Part shown: in pieces, positions 16,601 to 24,569 of the stretch
How positions within the stretch are numbered: the stretch's first letter is position 1
Layout of the letters: every line of letters begins with the position of its first letter
NCBI RefSeq assembly: GCF_010211755.1
Contig: NZ_PDWR01000026.1
Coordinates: 1-50,857, forward strand
Length of the DNA stretch: 50,857 nucleotides
Direction of reading: 5' to 3'
Origin: Pseudoxanthomonas sangjuensis
GTDB taxonomy: Bacteria; Pseudomonadota; Gammaproteobacteria; Xanthomonadales; Xanthomonadaceae
Notes under the pieces: model-generated
What the model saw: only the letters and a program-made list of their open reading frames with translations
Databases searched by the model: none
Told to the model about the DNA's origin: nothing
Translations under genes and position numbers: made by a program

Positions 16601-16939
16601 CAGTTCACCGCGACCTCGATGATCGGCATGATCGCGCTGGCCGGCATCATCGTGCGCAACTCGATCCTGCTGGTCGACTTCATCAACCACCTGCTCGAGC
16701 GCGGGCACTCGCCGGAACGGGCGGTGATCGACGCCTGCGCGGTGCGTGCGCAGCCGATCGCGCTGACCGCGCTGGCGGCGATGGGCGGCGCGTTCTTCAT
16801 CCTCGACGACCCGATCTTCAACGGCCTGGCGATCTCGCTGGTGTTCGGCATCCTGGTCAGCACCGCGCTGACCCTGGTCGTGATCCCGCTGCTGTACTAC
16901 GCGTTGCTCGAAAGGAAGCGGGCGCGCGCGGCGGCCTGA
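13694..16939 (+). CDS. RND-family efflux pump, inner-membrane subunit
   Basis: The 1081-residue protein has the full length and layout of an AcrB/HAE-RND pump. A first transmembrane segment is at about 25-45, followed by a periplasmic porter loop, a six-segment bundle with the proton-relay motif SIGILVDDAIVVVENIH, a second loop, and a second bundle containing SMIGMIALAGIIVRNSILLVDF. The N-terminal TPREEEPQIDV is typical of the divergent branch close to heavy-metal and small-molecule RND proteins. The ATG is one base after the adaptor stop. It ends 22 bases before the convergent murD2 stop. Substrate is unknown. Confidence 0.92.
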   Translation: MARPEPAPRLGISGRIARTFQDNPLTPILALLGLLLGLVAVLVTPREEEPQIDVTMANVIVPFPGADARQVEQLVSFPLEQKLSEIEQVKHTYSASRPGMAVLTVEFEVGVERQPALVRLYDKVFSNQDWMPRNLGVGQPIVKPKGIDDVPVMALTLWTDDPQRGAVELAEVAHTLENELKRIPGTRDVYTIGAPERALMVALDPARLASHGLAASDLAAALQSANLARQAGQRVGADGVSQVASGQFLADRDDVANLVLGLDGGRPVRLSDVAAVGDAADAPVSYVWHGTPPARAGGPAGGVAPAVTLAIAKKPGSNASDIAQAVLQRIEALRGQVVPEGVEIEVTRDYGRTAGDKAQTLIKKLVFATGSVVLLVLFALGRREAVVIGSAVVLTLAITLFASMAMGFTLNRVSLFALIFSIGILVDDAIVVVENIHRHMAQGGKPLREAIPPAVDEVGGPTILATFTVIAALMPMAFVSGLMGPYMRPIPINASVGMLLSLMVALVVTPWLSLKLLSRHAPAHAAHEGHAPGTMAARLHRLFERLMRPFLSGKSGPKRRRALFAGMAALVVLAASLAVFRLVVLKMLPFDNKSELQVVVDLPEGRTLEDTNALLMELAAVLDSVPEVRDYQGYAGTAAPINFNGLVRQYYLREGANVGDLQVNLVDRHERDRKSHEIAVALRPKLAAVGRWHGASVKVVEVPPGPPVLSPIVAEVYGPDYARSREVGRALERRFLATEGIVDVDSSVEADAAREVLAIDRVRAARLGVPQAAIAETIAAGLQGMDATYLVDGGSKYPRPIRLRLPPADQAALERLLSLRVRGGNGQLVPLSELVQVRETGWDGAIQHKDLLPVVYVMGDESGSADSPLYGMFDIVGQVADNLVGGQRLAQFFVRQPPDTAGFAIKWDGEWQITYETFRDMGIAYAAGMVLIYLLVVAYFRNYVVPLVIMAPIPLTVIGVMPGHALLGAQFTATSMIGMIALAGIIVRNSILLVDFINHLLERGHSPERAVIDACAVRAQPIALTALAAMGGAFFILDDPIFNGLAISLVFGILVSTALTLVVIPLLYYALLERKRARAAA

Positions 16940-16961
16940 CCCGCCGGCCGGCTACCGCGGC

Positions 16962-18365
16962 TCAGGCCACGCCGAGCCCGGGGATGCTGCTGATCGCGTC
17001 CGGGTCGAAGCCGCCGAGTTCGGCGAAGTGGCGGCCGCGCGCGACGTAATCCTTGTAGGCGCCGAAACTGGGCGCGCCGGGCGAGAGCAGGACCACGCCG
17101 CCGCCGGGCAGCAGCGCCTTCGCCTGCGCCACCGCATCGGCAAGGTCGCGGGCGGCGGCGAGCCGGAATCCGCCCTGCGCGGCCGGCGGCGCGAGCAGTT
17201 CGTGGATGCGCGGCCCGTTCGCGCCCATCGTGACGATGGCCCGCGGCGGGTTCTTCGCGACCGCTTCGGCGAAGTCCTCCCACGGCAGGCCGCGGTCGTG
17301 GCCGCCGACCAGCACCGCGACCGGCCGGCCGCGGAACACCTCGAGCGCGGCCAGCGTCGCGTGCGGCGTGGTGCTGATCGAATCGTTGACGAAGACGAAG
17401 CCGTCGCGCTCGCCGAGCGACTGCAGGCGATGCGGCAACGGCCTGAAGCCGGGCGCGGCCTTCGCCAGCGGCATGGCATCGATGCCCAGCGCCTCGATCG
17501 CCGCCAGCGCGGCGCACAGGTTGCCGCGGTTGTGCCGGCCCGGCAGCGGCACGGACGCGGTGTCGAGGACGAAGGCGTCGCCGCGATACAGGGCGTCCCC
17601 GCGCAGGTGCCAGCCATCCTCGCGGTTGAACCAGCGCACTTCGCTGTGCGGGAGTTCGAGCGCGGACAGGAACGGATCCTGCGCATTGAGCACGGCGATG
17701 CGCGGCTTGCCCTCGACCACGAGGGCGAGCTTGTCCTCGACGTAGCGCTGGTGGCCGCCATGCCAGTCGAGGTGCTCGGGGAAGATGTTCAGCACCACCG
17801 CGACTTCCGGCCGCGCGCCGCTGTGGGCCACGTCGCGGGTCTGGTAGCTCGACAGCTCGATCGCCCAGAATTCCGGCGCCGGCCGCGGATCGAGCACTTC
17901 GAGCAAGGGCAGGCCGATGTTGCCGGCGAGGCCGGTGCGCCGCCCGCCGGCGCGCAACAGGTGTGCGAGCAACGCGGTCGTGGTGCTCTTGCCCTTGGTG
18001 CCGGTGACGCAGGCCGCGTTGGCGACGCAGCCGTCGGCGCCGGCGCGTTCGGCGAACCACAGCGCGGTGCCGCCGATGAAGCGCGTGCCGTTGGCCGCGG
18101 CGACCATCGCTTCCGGCCTGTACGGGCTGATGCCGGGCGACTTGACCACCACGTCGAACGCGGAAAGCCGCGGGCCGGTCGCTTCGGTCTCGATGCGGAG
18201 GTTGGCGTCGCCGAGCGAGCCGGCGTCGCCGGCCTCGTCCGCCGCGCAGAACAGCGTCAGCTTCTTCGCCGCGTCGCGCGCGCGCAGCGCGCGATACGCC
18301 GCCCTGCCCTCGCGACCCCAGCCCCACAGGGCGACCTGCAGCGGATCAAGCTGCGAAAGCTTCAC
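16962..18365 (-). CDS. murD2: UDP-N-acetylmuramoyl-L-alanine--L-glutamate ligase (MurD2)
   Basis: This 467-residue Mur ligase has the ATP-binding loop GTKGKST (122-128), the central block [20 protein letters not shown] and a C-terminal domain with the [12 protein letters not shown] motif. It is MurD-like, but it sits directly after murL. In Xanthomonas that arrangement marks the variant pathway in which L-Glu, not D-Glu, is added to UDP-MurNAc-L-Ala in the cytoplasm and then epimerised. It starts at GTG and overlaps the end of murL by 20 bases. Ordinary MurD cannot be excluded from motifs alone; the neighbour decides the call. Confidence 0.87.
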   Translation of the reverse strand: MKLSQLDPLQVALWGWGREGRAAYRALRARDAAKKLTLFCAADEAGDAGSLGDANLRIETEATGPRLSAFDVVVKSPGISPYRPEAMVAAANGTRFIGGTALWFAERAGADGCVANAACVTGTKGKSTTTALLAHLLRAGGRRTGLAGNIGLPLLEVLDPRPAPEFWAIELSSYQTRDVAHSGARPEVAVVLNIFPEHLDWHGGHQRYVEDKLALVVEGKPRIAVLNAQDPFLSALELPHSEVRWFNREDGWHLRGDALYRGDAFVLDTASVPLPGRHNRGNLCAALAAIEALGIDAMPLAKAAPGFRPLPHRLQSLGERDGFVFVNDSISTTPHATLAALEVFRGRPVAVLVGGHDRGLPWEDFAEAVAKNPPRAIVTMGANGPRIHELLAPPAAQGGFRLAAARDLADAVAQAKALLPGGGVVLLSPGAPSFGAYKDYVARGRHFAELGGFDPDAISSIPGLGVA

Positions 18366-19710
18366 GCAGCTTCTCCCACAGCGCGGCGGGAATGCGGTGC
18401 TCGTCGTCGATGCTCAGCAGCGGCTCGATCCTCAGTTCGCCGGCGACCAGTTGCGGGCGGATCTCGCGGTTGAAGCGCGCCACCAGCGCGTCCTCCTTCC
18501 ACTCCGGGCGTTCGCCCAGCGCGGCCATGGCCGCGCGCGACTCCTTGCCCTCGCCGACGCACTCGAACGGCTTGTGGTCCTGGTATTCCAGCAGCGCGTC
18601 GTAGCCGGCGGTCTGCGCCGGGTCGTCGAGCAGGTTGCGGCCGAAGATGCCGACCAGCCGGGTCTTCGGCATGAACGGCGCCAGCGCCAGGAACACGAAA
18701 TGGCACTTCGGGCACATCCCGCACCAGCGGTTGACCGGGCGCTCGCCGAGGATGTGGAAGTTGCGGTTGCAGCTGGAAAAATGCCGGTCGTAGTGCGCGT
18801 TCCTGGCGAACTGCCGCGCCACCGCCAGTTCCGAGAACGGGCGCAGCAGCGAGTAGTAATGCAGGTCGCCGGCGATGTGCTTCTGCACGTAGTCGCCGAG
18901 CGCCGATTCGAACGCCCAGCCCTTCGACCACTGGTGGTTGACCTCGCCGGTGCCGGGGATCAGCGAGCCGTAGCTGGCCGAGCGCTCGTTCGAGAACACG
19001 ACTTGGTCGGCGCCGGCCAGCAACGCGGCGAGGACCATGATCGCGGAGTTCACCGCGGTGACCGGGATGTGGCCGTTGTACGCGCCCTGCCGGTTCAGCT
19101 CGAACAGCTCCGGCGCCAGCGCGCGGCCGATGTTCAGCGTCGGCAGGCCGGTGCGCGCGGCGCAGGCGGCGATCAGCTGCGAGCCGCCGATCCACGTCAC
19201 CGTCTGCGCGACGCCGGCCGAACGCAGCGCCTCGATGCTGACCAGCGAATCCTTGCCGCCGCCGATGGCGACGAGGGCGTGTTCGCGCAGGCCGAGCGGC
19301 GGCGCCGGCGCGGCGGCGGGCGAATCCGCGTGCGGGAACCTGATCCTGCCGTGCAGGTTCAGCCCGTTGCGGTACGCGAACTCGCCGAGGCCGTTGACGT
19401 AGACGGTTTCGAGGAACGCCGCGGTCTCCGCGTCGATGCCGTACGACTCGACGCGGATCTCCGCCGGCACCGCCGCCTTGTAGTAGCTGACGCCGGCGAC
19501 CAGGTGCAGCAGGCGCAACGCCGCCTCGACCGCCTTCGACTTCGTGTCGTCCAGCGCGAACGGCGCGCCCGGATAGGTGACCGTCTCGGTCATCTCCGGG
19601 CCGTCGTCGAAGGCGTAGACCAGCTTCGCCGCGCCGGTTTGCGCGTCGAAGGAGCAACGCACGAAGCGGAACGACTTCACCTCGTCGCGTTTGAACGGAA
19701 CCTCAGACAT
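18346..19710 (-). CDS. murL: UDP-N-acetyl-alpha-D-muramoyl-L-alanyl-L-glutamate epimerase (MurL)
   Basis: The 454-residue protein has the pyrophosphatase-type nucleotide loop [10 protein letters not shown] (149-158), [10 protein letters not shown] and a Cys-rich element ([11 protein letters not shown]). These features fit MurL, the ATP-dependent epimerase that turns the terminal L-Glu of UDP-MurNAc-L-Ala-L-Glu into D-Glu. This replaces the need for glutamate racemase in peptidoglycan synthesis. Its start overlaps the end of the lysC-lysA fusion by eight bases, and its end overlaps murD2, so the three genes are almost certainly one transcript. The combination is the xanthomonad arrangement described for MurD2/MurL. 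Confidence 0.9.
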   Translation of the reverse strand: MSEVPFKRDEVKSFRFVRCSFDAQTGAAKLVYAFDDGPEMTETVTYPGAPFALDDTKSKAVEAALRLLHLVAGVSYYKAAVPAEIRVESYGIDAETAAFLETVYVNGLGEFAYRNGLNLHGRIRFPHADSPAAAPAPPLGLREHALVAIGGGKDSLVSIEALRSAGVAQTVTWIGGSQLIAACAARTGLPTLNIGRALAPELFELNRQGAYNGHIPVTAVNSAIMVLAALLAGADQVVFSNERSASYGSLIPGTGEVNHQWSKGWAFESALGDYVQKHIAGDLHYYSLLRPFSELAVARQFARNAHYDRHFSSCNRNFHILGERPVNRWCGMCPKCHFVFLALAPFMPKTRLVGIFGRNLLDDPAQTAGYDALLEYQDHKPFECVGEGKESRAAMAALGERPEWKEDALVARFNREIRPQLVAGELRIEPLLSIDDEHRIPAALWEKLREAFAA

Positions 19711-22309
19711 CCAGAATCTCCTCGACCGGCAGCTCGCGCAGGTTGTAGCGGCTGGCCATGGTGTAACCGTAGGCGCCGGCGTCGGCGATCAGCATCACGT
19801 CGCCGGGCGCGGTCGTGGCCGGCAGCTTCACCCGCTGCGCGAACACGTCGCTGGATTCGCAGATCGGCCCGACCACGCCGAAATCGAGGTCGCGCGGTTC
19901 GTCCAGCCGCGACAGGTTGGCGATGTCGTGCCAGGCGTCGTACAGCGCCGGCCGGATCAGCGCGTTCATGCCCGCGTCCAGGCCGACCCGGCGGATGCCG
20001 TCCTTCTCGATCACCTGGGTCGCGTGCGCCAGCAGCACGCCCGACTCGGCGACGAGGAAACGGCCCGGTTCGATGGCGATGCGGAACGCGGGATGCATCC
20101 GCTTCATCTCGGCCAGGCCCGCGGCATAGCCGTCCAGGTCGAACGGTTCGTCGTCCTCGCTGTACGGAATCGGCAGGCCGCCGCCGATGTCGATGGTTTC
20201 GACGCTGCCGATGCGGCGTGCGAAGCCGGCCAGTTCGTCGAACATCATCCGCCAGTGTTCGCGGTTGTCGATGCCGCTGCCCATGTGCGCGTGCAGCCCG
20301 GTCACGGTCAGCCCCAGCGCGCGCGCGGCGTCGATGAACTCGTCCACGCGCTGCACCGACAGGCCGAACTTGGAGTGCTTGCCGCCGGTGTTGACCTTGG
20401 CGTGGTGGCCGCCGCCGTGGCCCAGGTCGATGCGCAGCCAGGCCTTGCGCCCGCGGAACGTCTCCGGCCAGCGCTGCAGGATCTCGACGCTGTCGATGGT
20501 GACGTTGACGCCCAGTTCGAACGCCTGCACGTACTCGTCCGCCGGCGCGAAACTGGGCGTGAACAGCACGCGCTTCGGGTCGAGCCCCGGCACGCTGGCC
20601 AGCACGTGGCGGATCTCGCCCAGCGACACGCATTCCAGGCCGAAGCCCTCTTCGGCCAGCGCGCGCAGGATCGCCGGGTGCGAGTTGGCCTTGATCGCGT
20701 AGTAGCGATGGTCGATGGCGGCGATCGCCTTCAGCTGCCGCGCGCGTGCGCGCACGGTCGCCAGGTCGTAGGCGTAGGCCGGGGTCGACGCCGCCGCCAG
20801 CCCGAGCAGCCGCGCGCGCTTGCCGGCATCGTGCCACCACGGCGTCGGCCGCGGCCGGAACTGGCCGTTGAGCTCGCGCCAGCGCACGCCGAACACGCCT
20901 TCCTCGTACACCGGCATCGCGCCGCTGTCGATCAGCGCCTCGTGCAGCACCGGCAGCAGGCCGTCGGCGTCGGCCTCGTCGATGACGAAGGTCAGGTTCA
21001 GGTCGTTCGACGACTGCGAGATCATGTGCACGCGTTCCTGCCCGAACGTGGCCCACACGTCGGACAGCTTGTGCAGCAGCGAGCGCATGCCGCGGCCGAC
21101 CAGGGTGATCGCGGTGCACGGCACGATCACCTTCACCCGGCACAGCTTCGACAGGTCTTCCGACAGCCGCGCCAGCGCGTCGGTGTTGATCAGGTTCTCC
21201 GACGGGTCCAGCGACACGGTCACGTTGGTCTCGGCGGTGCCGATCAGGTCGACCGACAGGCCGTGCCGCTTGAACACCGCGAACACGTCGGCGACGAAGC
21301 CGACCTGCTGCCACATCGCGATGCCTTCCATCGACACCAGCACGATGCCGTTGCGGCGGCTGATCGCCTTGACCCCCGGCACCGGCGCGGCGCTGCCGTC
21401 GATGCTGGTGCCCGGCAGCTCCGGGCGCTCGGTGTCGAGGATCGCCATCGGCACGCCGGCGTCGCGGCACGGCTTGATCGAGCGCGGGTGCAGCACCTTG
21501 GCGCCGGTGGTGGCGATTTCCTGCGCCTCGTAATAGTCGAGGCGGGTGAGCAGGCGCGCGTCCGGCACTTCCCTCGGGTTGGCGCTGAACATGCCGGGCA
21601 CGTCGGTCCAGATCTCCACGCGCTGCGCGCCGAGCAGCGCGCCGAAGTACGCCGCCGAGGTATCCGAACCGCCGCGGCCAAGGATCGCGGTGCCGCCGTC
21701 CTGGTGCCGCGCGATGAAGCCCTGCGAGATCAGCATGCGCGCCGGCTGCGCGGCGAATTTCGCGCGCCATTCGGCGTTCGGGGTGGTGTCGCAGTTGACC
21801 GACAGGCGCTTGGACCATTCGCTCTGGTTGGGCAGCGGCGGCACCGCGTGCAGCCAGTCGCGCGCGTCGGTCCAGCCGAAGTCCAGGCCCTGCGACTTGA
21901 GGTACGCCGCGCCCAGCGTCGACGAAAGCAGTTCGCCCTGCGCCAGCACCTCGGCCTGCCAGTCGAGCGAACGCGACGCCGCGCGCGGATCGGCGAGCAG
22001 GCCGCGCAACACGGCCAGGCGTTCGCCGAGCACCGCATCCGGGTCGAGGTCGAGTCCGGCGGCGAAATCGCGGTGCCGCTGCACCAGCGCCTCGACCCGC
22101 TGCGCGCTGTCGGCGGCGCCGTCGGCGATCGCGGTCAGCTCGTTGGTCACCCCGGACAGCGCCGACACCACCACCAGTACGCGCGCATCGTTGTCCTCCG
22201 CGCGTTTTTTCGCGAGCCGGCCTATCGTGTCCCAACGGTGGCGACGCGACACCGAAGTGCCGCCGAACTTGAGGACGATCCAGCGATCGACTTGCGCGGA
22301 AGAAGGCAT
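19703..22309 (-). CDS. bifunctional aspartate kinase / diaminopimelate decarboxylase
   Basis: This 868-residue fusion covers the first and last steps of lysine synthesis. Residues 1-470 are aspartate kinase: VLKFGGTSV (Lys14), ILGRGGSDTSAAYF, and two ACT domains near 325-470 for feedback control. Residues about 490-868 are a PLP-dependent decarboxylase with HRYYAIKAN (Lys540), GLHAHMGSGI, DIGGGLPIPY and GPICESSDVF. Such fusions are characteristic of Xanthomonas, Xylella and relatives. The adjacent murL and murD2 link it to the cell wall, because diaminopimelate is both its substrate and a peptidoglycan component. Divergent phzF-like gene upstream; no clear Shine-Dalgarno before the ATG. Confidence 0.95.
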   Translation of the reverse strand: MPSSAQVDRWIVLKFGGTSVSRRHRWDTIGRLAKKRAEDNDARVLVVVSALSGVTNELTAIADGAADSAQRVEALVQRHRDFAAGLDLDPDAVLGERLAVLRGLLADPRAASRSLDWQAEVLAQGELLSSTLGAAYLKSQGLDFGWTDARDWLHAVPPLPNQSEWSKRLSVNCDTTPNAEWRAKFAAQPARMLISQGFIARHQDGGTAILGRGGSDTSAAYFGALLGAQRVEIWTDVPGMFSANPREVPDARLLTRLDYYEAQEIATTGAKVLHPRSIKPCRDAGVPMAILDTERPELPGTSIDGSAAPVPGVKAISRRNGIVLVSMEGIAMWQQVGFVADVFAVFKRHGLSVDLIGTAETNVTVSLDPSENLINTDALARLSEDLSKLCRVKVIVPCTAITLVGRGMRSLLHKLSDVWATFGQERVHMISQSSNDLNLTFVIDEADADGLLPVLHEALIDSGAMPVYEEGVFGVRWRELNGQFRPRPTPWWHDAGKRARLLGLAAASTPAYAYDLATVRARARQLKAIAAIDHRYYAIKANSHPAILRALAEEGFGLECVSLGEIRHVLASVPGLDPKRVLFTPSFAPADEYVQAFELGVNVTIDSVEILQRWPETFRGRKAWLRIDLGHGGGHHAKVNTGGKHSKFGLSVQRVDEFIDAARALGLTVTGLHAHMGSGIDNREHWRMMFDELAGFARRIGSVETIDIGGGLPIPYSEDDEPFDLDGYAAGLAEMKRMHPAFRIAIEPGRFLVAESGVLLAHATQVIEKDGIRRVGLDAGMNALIRPALYDAWHDIANLSRLDEPRDLDFGVVGPICESSDVFAQRVKLPATTAPGDVMLIADAGAYGYTMASRYNLRELPVEEILDV

Positions 22310-22386
22310 TTTTTGGCGGTTATGATGTGGAGGAACGCGCCCGGCCAGCGGGCGGAACCTGCGATTCTAAAGGAACCCCGGCCCCG

Positions 22387-23256
22387 ATGACCGCCCGCCG
22401 CTACCTGCAACTCGACGTTTTCGCCGACCGTCCCGGCGCCGGCAATCCGCTCGGCGCGATCCTGGATGCCGCCGGCATGGACGCCGCGTCGATGCAGGCG
22501 CTGGCCGCGTGGCTGAACCTTTCCGAGACCATTTTCTTCCTGCCGCCGGACCAGGGCGCCGGCGCTGCCGGCAACGCGTACCGCGTGCGCATCTTCACTC
22601 CGCGCATGGAGCTGCCGTTCGCAGGCCACCCCAGCGTCGGCGCAGCGTGGGCGGCGGTCGAAACCGGCCTGGCCCGCCCGCGCGACGGGAAGCTGGTGCA
22701 GCAATGCGCCGCCGGGCTGCTGCCGGTGGCGGTGGACGGAAGCGGCGCCGCGCGCACGCTCGCGGTGCGCAGCCCGCGCGCGCAGCTGCGCGAAATCGAA
22801 ACGCCGCCGCTGCCGGACGGCCTGGCGAAGATCGCCGCGCCCGGCCGCGCGCCCGCGTTGTGGAACAACGGCCCCGACTGGTGGCTGCTGGAAGTCGCCG
22901 ACGAGGCCACGCTGCGCGCGCTGCGATCCGACTTCGCCGCGCTGGCCGCGCAGCTGCCCGGCGGCAAGCTGGCGGTTTTCGCGCCCGCCGGCGGCGGCGA
23001 TTGCCAGCTGGCGGTGCGCGCGTTCGCGCCCGGCGTCGGCATCGTCGAAGACCCGGTCACCGGCAGCGCCAACGCGCTGATCGCCGCGCACCTGCACCGG
23101 CAGGGCCGCCTGCCCGGCCGCGACGGCCGCTACGTCGCCAGCCAGGGCCGCGAGCTGGGCCGCGACGGCCGGGTCGAGGTGCGCGTCGACGATGAGGGTG
23201 AAGTGTGGATCGGCGGCCGCGTGCAACCGGTGATCGAAGGCAGGATCGACTGGTAA
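22387..23256 (+). CDS. PhzF family isomerase/epimerase (copy 1)
   Basis: The 289-residue protein is a typical PhzF-like fold in two half-barrels. It has QLDVFADRPGAGNPL at the start, the catalytic-position Glu47 in LSETIFFLP, FAGHPSVGAAW, and the C-terminal block VEDPVTGSANALIA. Family members include the phenazine enzyme PhzF and many uncharacterised isomerases, so the substrate is not known; no phenazine operon is present here. The ATG at 22387 is preferred over an upstream frame extension because AAAGGAA lies about 13 bases ahead and the N-terminus fits the family. It is divergent from the lysine fusion gene. Confidence 0.9.
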   Translation: MTARRYLQLDVFADRPGAGNPLGAILDAAGMDAASMQALAAWLNLSETIFFLPPDQGAGAAGNAYRVRIFTPRMELPFAGHPSVGAAWAAVETGLARPRDGKLVQQCAAGLLPVAVDGSGAARTLAVRSPRAQLREIETPPLPDGLAKIAAPGRAPALWNNGPDWWLLEVADEATLRALRSDFAALAAQLPGGKLAVFAPAGGGDCQLAVRAFAPGVGIVEDPVTGSANALIAAHLHRQGRLPGRDGRYVASQGRELGRDGRVEVRVDDEGEVWIGGRVQPVIEGRIDW

Positions 23257-23279
23257 TCCGACTCAAAGAAGGACCCCGA

Positions 23280-23549
23280 ATGACCGTGACTCAAGAACAG
23301 GTACTCGCGTTTGCCCTCTACGAGATTCGCCTCTTGCTGGCTAATCATCTGGGCAGCGACAGCGCGCCTGATCCAACCGTTCGAGCCGCCGCACACCTAG
23401 CGTATGCCCTGCACAACCAGGCTCACGCCATTCTTCAGGGCCACTCTTTTGACCCACGACAGGGTGTTGCGGCTCTAGTTGGGGTAGATCGATTGCTAGC
23501 AACCAACTTTCAAGCCAGGCTGGCCGAGGCAGTCAGCCATGACATGTAA
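23280..23549 (+). CDS. hypothetical small protein, atypical composition
   Basis: I do not recognise this 89-residue protein. It has a good ribosome-binding site (AAGAAGGA eight bases before the ATG) and lies 23 bases after phzF copy 1, so it is probably translated. It looks soluble and helical, with an amphipathic start (EQVLAFALYEIRLLLANHL) and no signal peptide or cysteine. GC in the first 60 bases is about 55% by hand count, well below the neighbours. It sits exactly between two PhzF paralogues, so it was probably inserted or kept there after duplication. Function is not assignable. Confidence 0.6.
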   Translation: MTVTQEQVLAFALYEIRLLLANHLGSDSAPDPTVRAAAHLAYALHNQAHAILQGHSFDPRQGVAALVGVDRLLATNFQARLAEAVSHDM

Positions 23550-23636
23550 CACCACTCAATCGTTCGTCATTTCGCCGTAGGCGACAGCAAAAGCTGCCGG
23601 CGGCTTGACCTTGACCTATAACAACCTCAAACCACC

Positions 23637-24530
23637 ATGCCCAGCCGCCGCTTCCTGCAACTCGACGTGTTCTCCCCCTACCCCGGCGCCGGCAATCCGT
23701 TGGCGGTGGTGCTGGATTCCGACGGGCTCGACGACAAGGACATGCAGGCCATCGCGCGCTGGACCGGCCTGCCGGAGACGACTTTCGTGTTCCCCGCCGC
23801 CACGGAGGACGCCGACTACCGCCTGCGCATGTTCAGCCCGCAGGCCGAAGTGCCGTTCGCCGGGCATCCGAGCGTCGGCACCGCGCATGCGATCCTCGAA
23901 GCCGGCATCGCCGCGCCGCACGACGGCGCGCTGGTGCAGGAAGGCATCGCCGGCCTGCTGCCGTTGCGCATCGACGTTGCCGATGGCGTGCGCAGCATCG
24001 CGATCCGCAGCCCGCGCGCGAAGGTCGCGGAAGTCGTCGCCCGCGACGACGCACGGTTGGCCGAAGCGGTCCGCGGCTGGAACCCCGGCGCATTGCCGCC
24101 GGTGCTGATGGACGGCGGTCGCCGCTGGTGGCTGGTCGAAGTCGAAGGCGAAACCGCCTTGCGCGGCATCCGGCCGGACTGGGGCGCGATCGCGAAGCTG
24201 GCCGAAGCGAGCGGCAGCATGGGCGTGTTCGCGTACGCGCGCGCCGACACCGGGCAAGGCTTCGACCTGGCGGTGCGCGCCTTCGTCGGCAACGGCCGGC
24301 GCTTCGAGGACGCGGCTTCCGGCGCGGCGAATGCGGTGCTGGCCGCATGGCTGGACGAGCGTGGCGCGTTGCCGCGCGCCGGCGAACCCGATGGAAGCCG
24401 GCGCTGCACCGTCAGCCAGGGCCGCGAGGTCGGCTTCGACGCGCAACTGACCCTGCTGGTCGACGCGGCCGGTGAAGTCTGGTCCGGCGGCCAGGTGCGC
24501 ACGCTGATCCGCGGCGAACTCGACTGGTGA
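23637..24530 (+). CDS. PhzF family isomerase/epimerase (copy 2)
   Basis: The 297-residue paralogue of the preceding gene shares RRFLQLDVFSPYPGAGNPL, Glu47 (LPETTFVFP), PFAGHPSVGTAH and the ending GELDW. The C-terminal PhzF motif has drifted: EDAASGAANAVLA replaces the standard EDPVTGSANALIA of copy 1. It may therefore act on a different substrate or be less constrained. No good Shine-Dalgarno is seen before the ATG. It ends 39 bases from the convergent glycosidase stop, with a GC-rich hairpin between them. Substrate unknown. Confidence 0.88.
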   Translation: MPSRRFLQLDVFSPYPGAGNPLAVVLDSDGLDDKDMQAIARWTGLPETTFVFPAATEDADYRLRMFSPQAEVPFAGHPSVGTAHAILEAGIAAPHDGALVQEGIAGLLPLRIDVADGVRSIAIRSPRAKVAEVVARDDARLAEAVRGWNPGALPPVLMDGGRRWWLVEVEGETALRGIRPDWGAIAKLAEASGSMGVFAYARADTGQGFDLAVRAFVGNGRRFEDAASGAANAVLAAWLDERGALPRAGEPDGSRRCTVSQGREVGFDAQLTLLVDAAGEVWSGGQVRTLIRGELDW

Positions 24531-24533
24531 CGC

Positions 24534-24552
24534 GGGCGGGTCCGGCCCGCCC
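24534..24552. terminator. bidirectional hairpin between convergent genes
   Basis: gggcggg (24534-24540), five loop bases and cccgccc (24546-24552) form a strong stem directly after the phzF copy 2 stop and before the convergent GH3 stop. There is no U-run on either side, so it is a candidate only. Confidence 0.4.
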
Positions 24553-24569
24553 TGCGTCCGCTTCCCGCT

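Noticed and set aside
13532..16708. A very long open frame antisense to the RND pump gene
   Set aside because: High-GC codon bias leaves the opposite strand open. The translation is rich in His, Arg, Asp and Gln without any domain, and the plus-strand frame is a full RND pump.
22387..24530. The PhzF genes as part of a phenazine biosynthesis cluster
   Set aside because: No other phz gene is nearby, and PhzF-like proteins are common outside phenazine producers.
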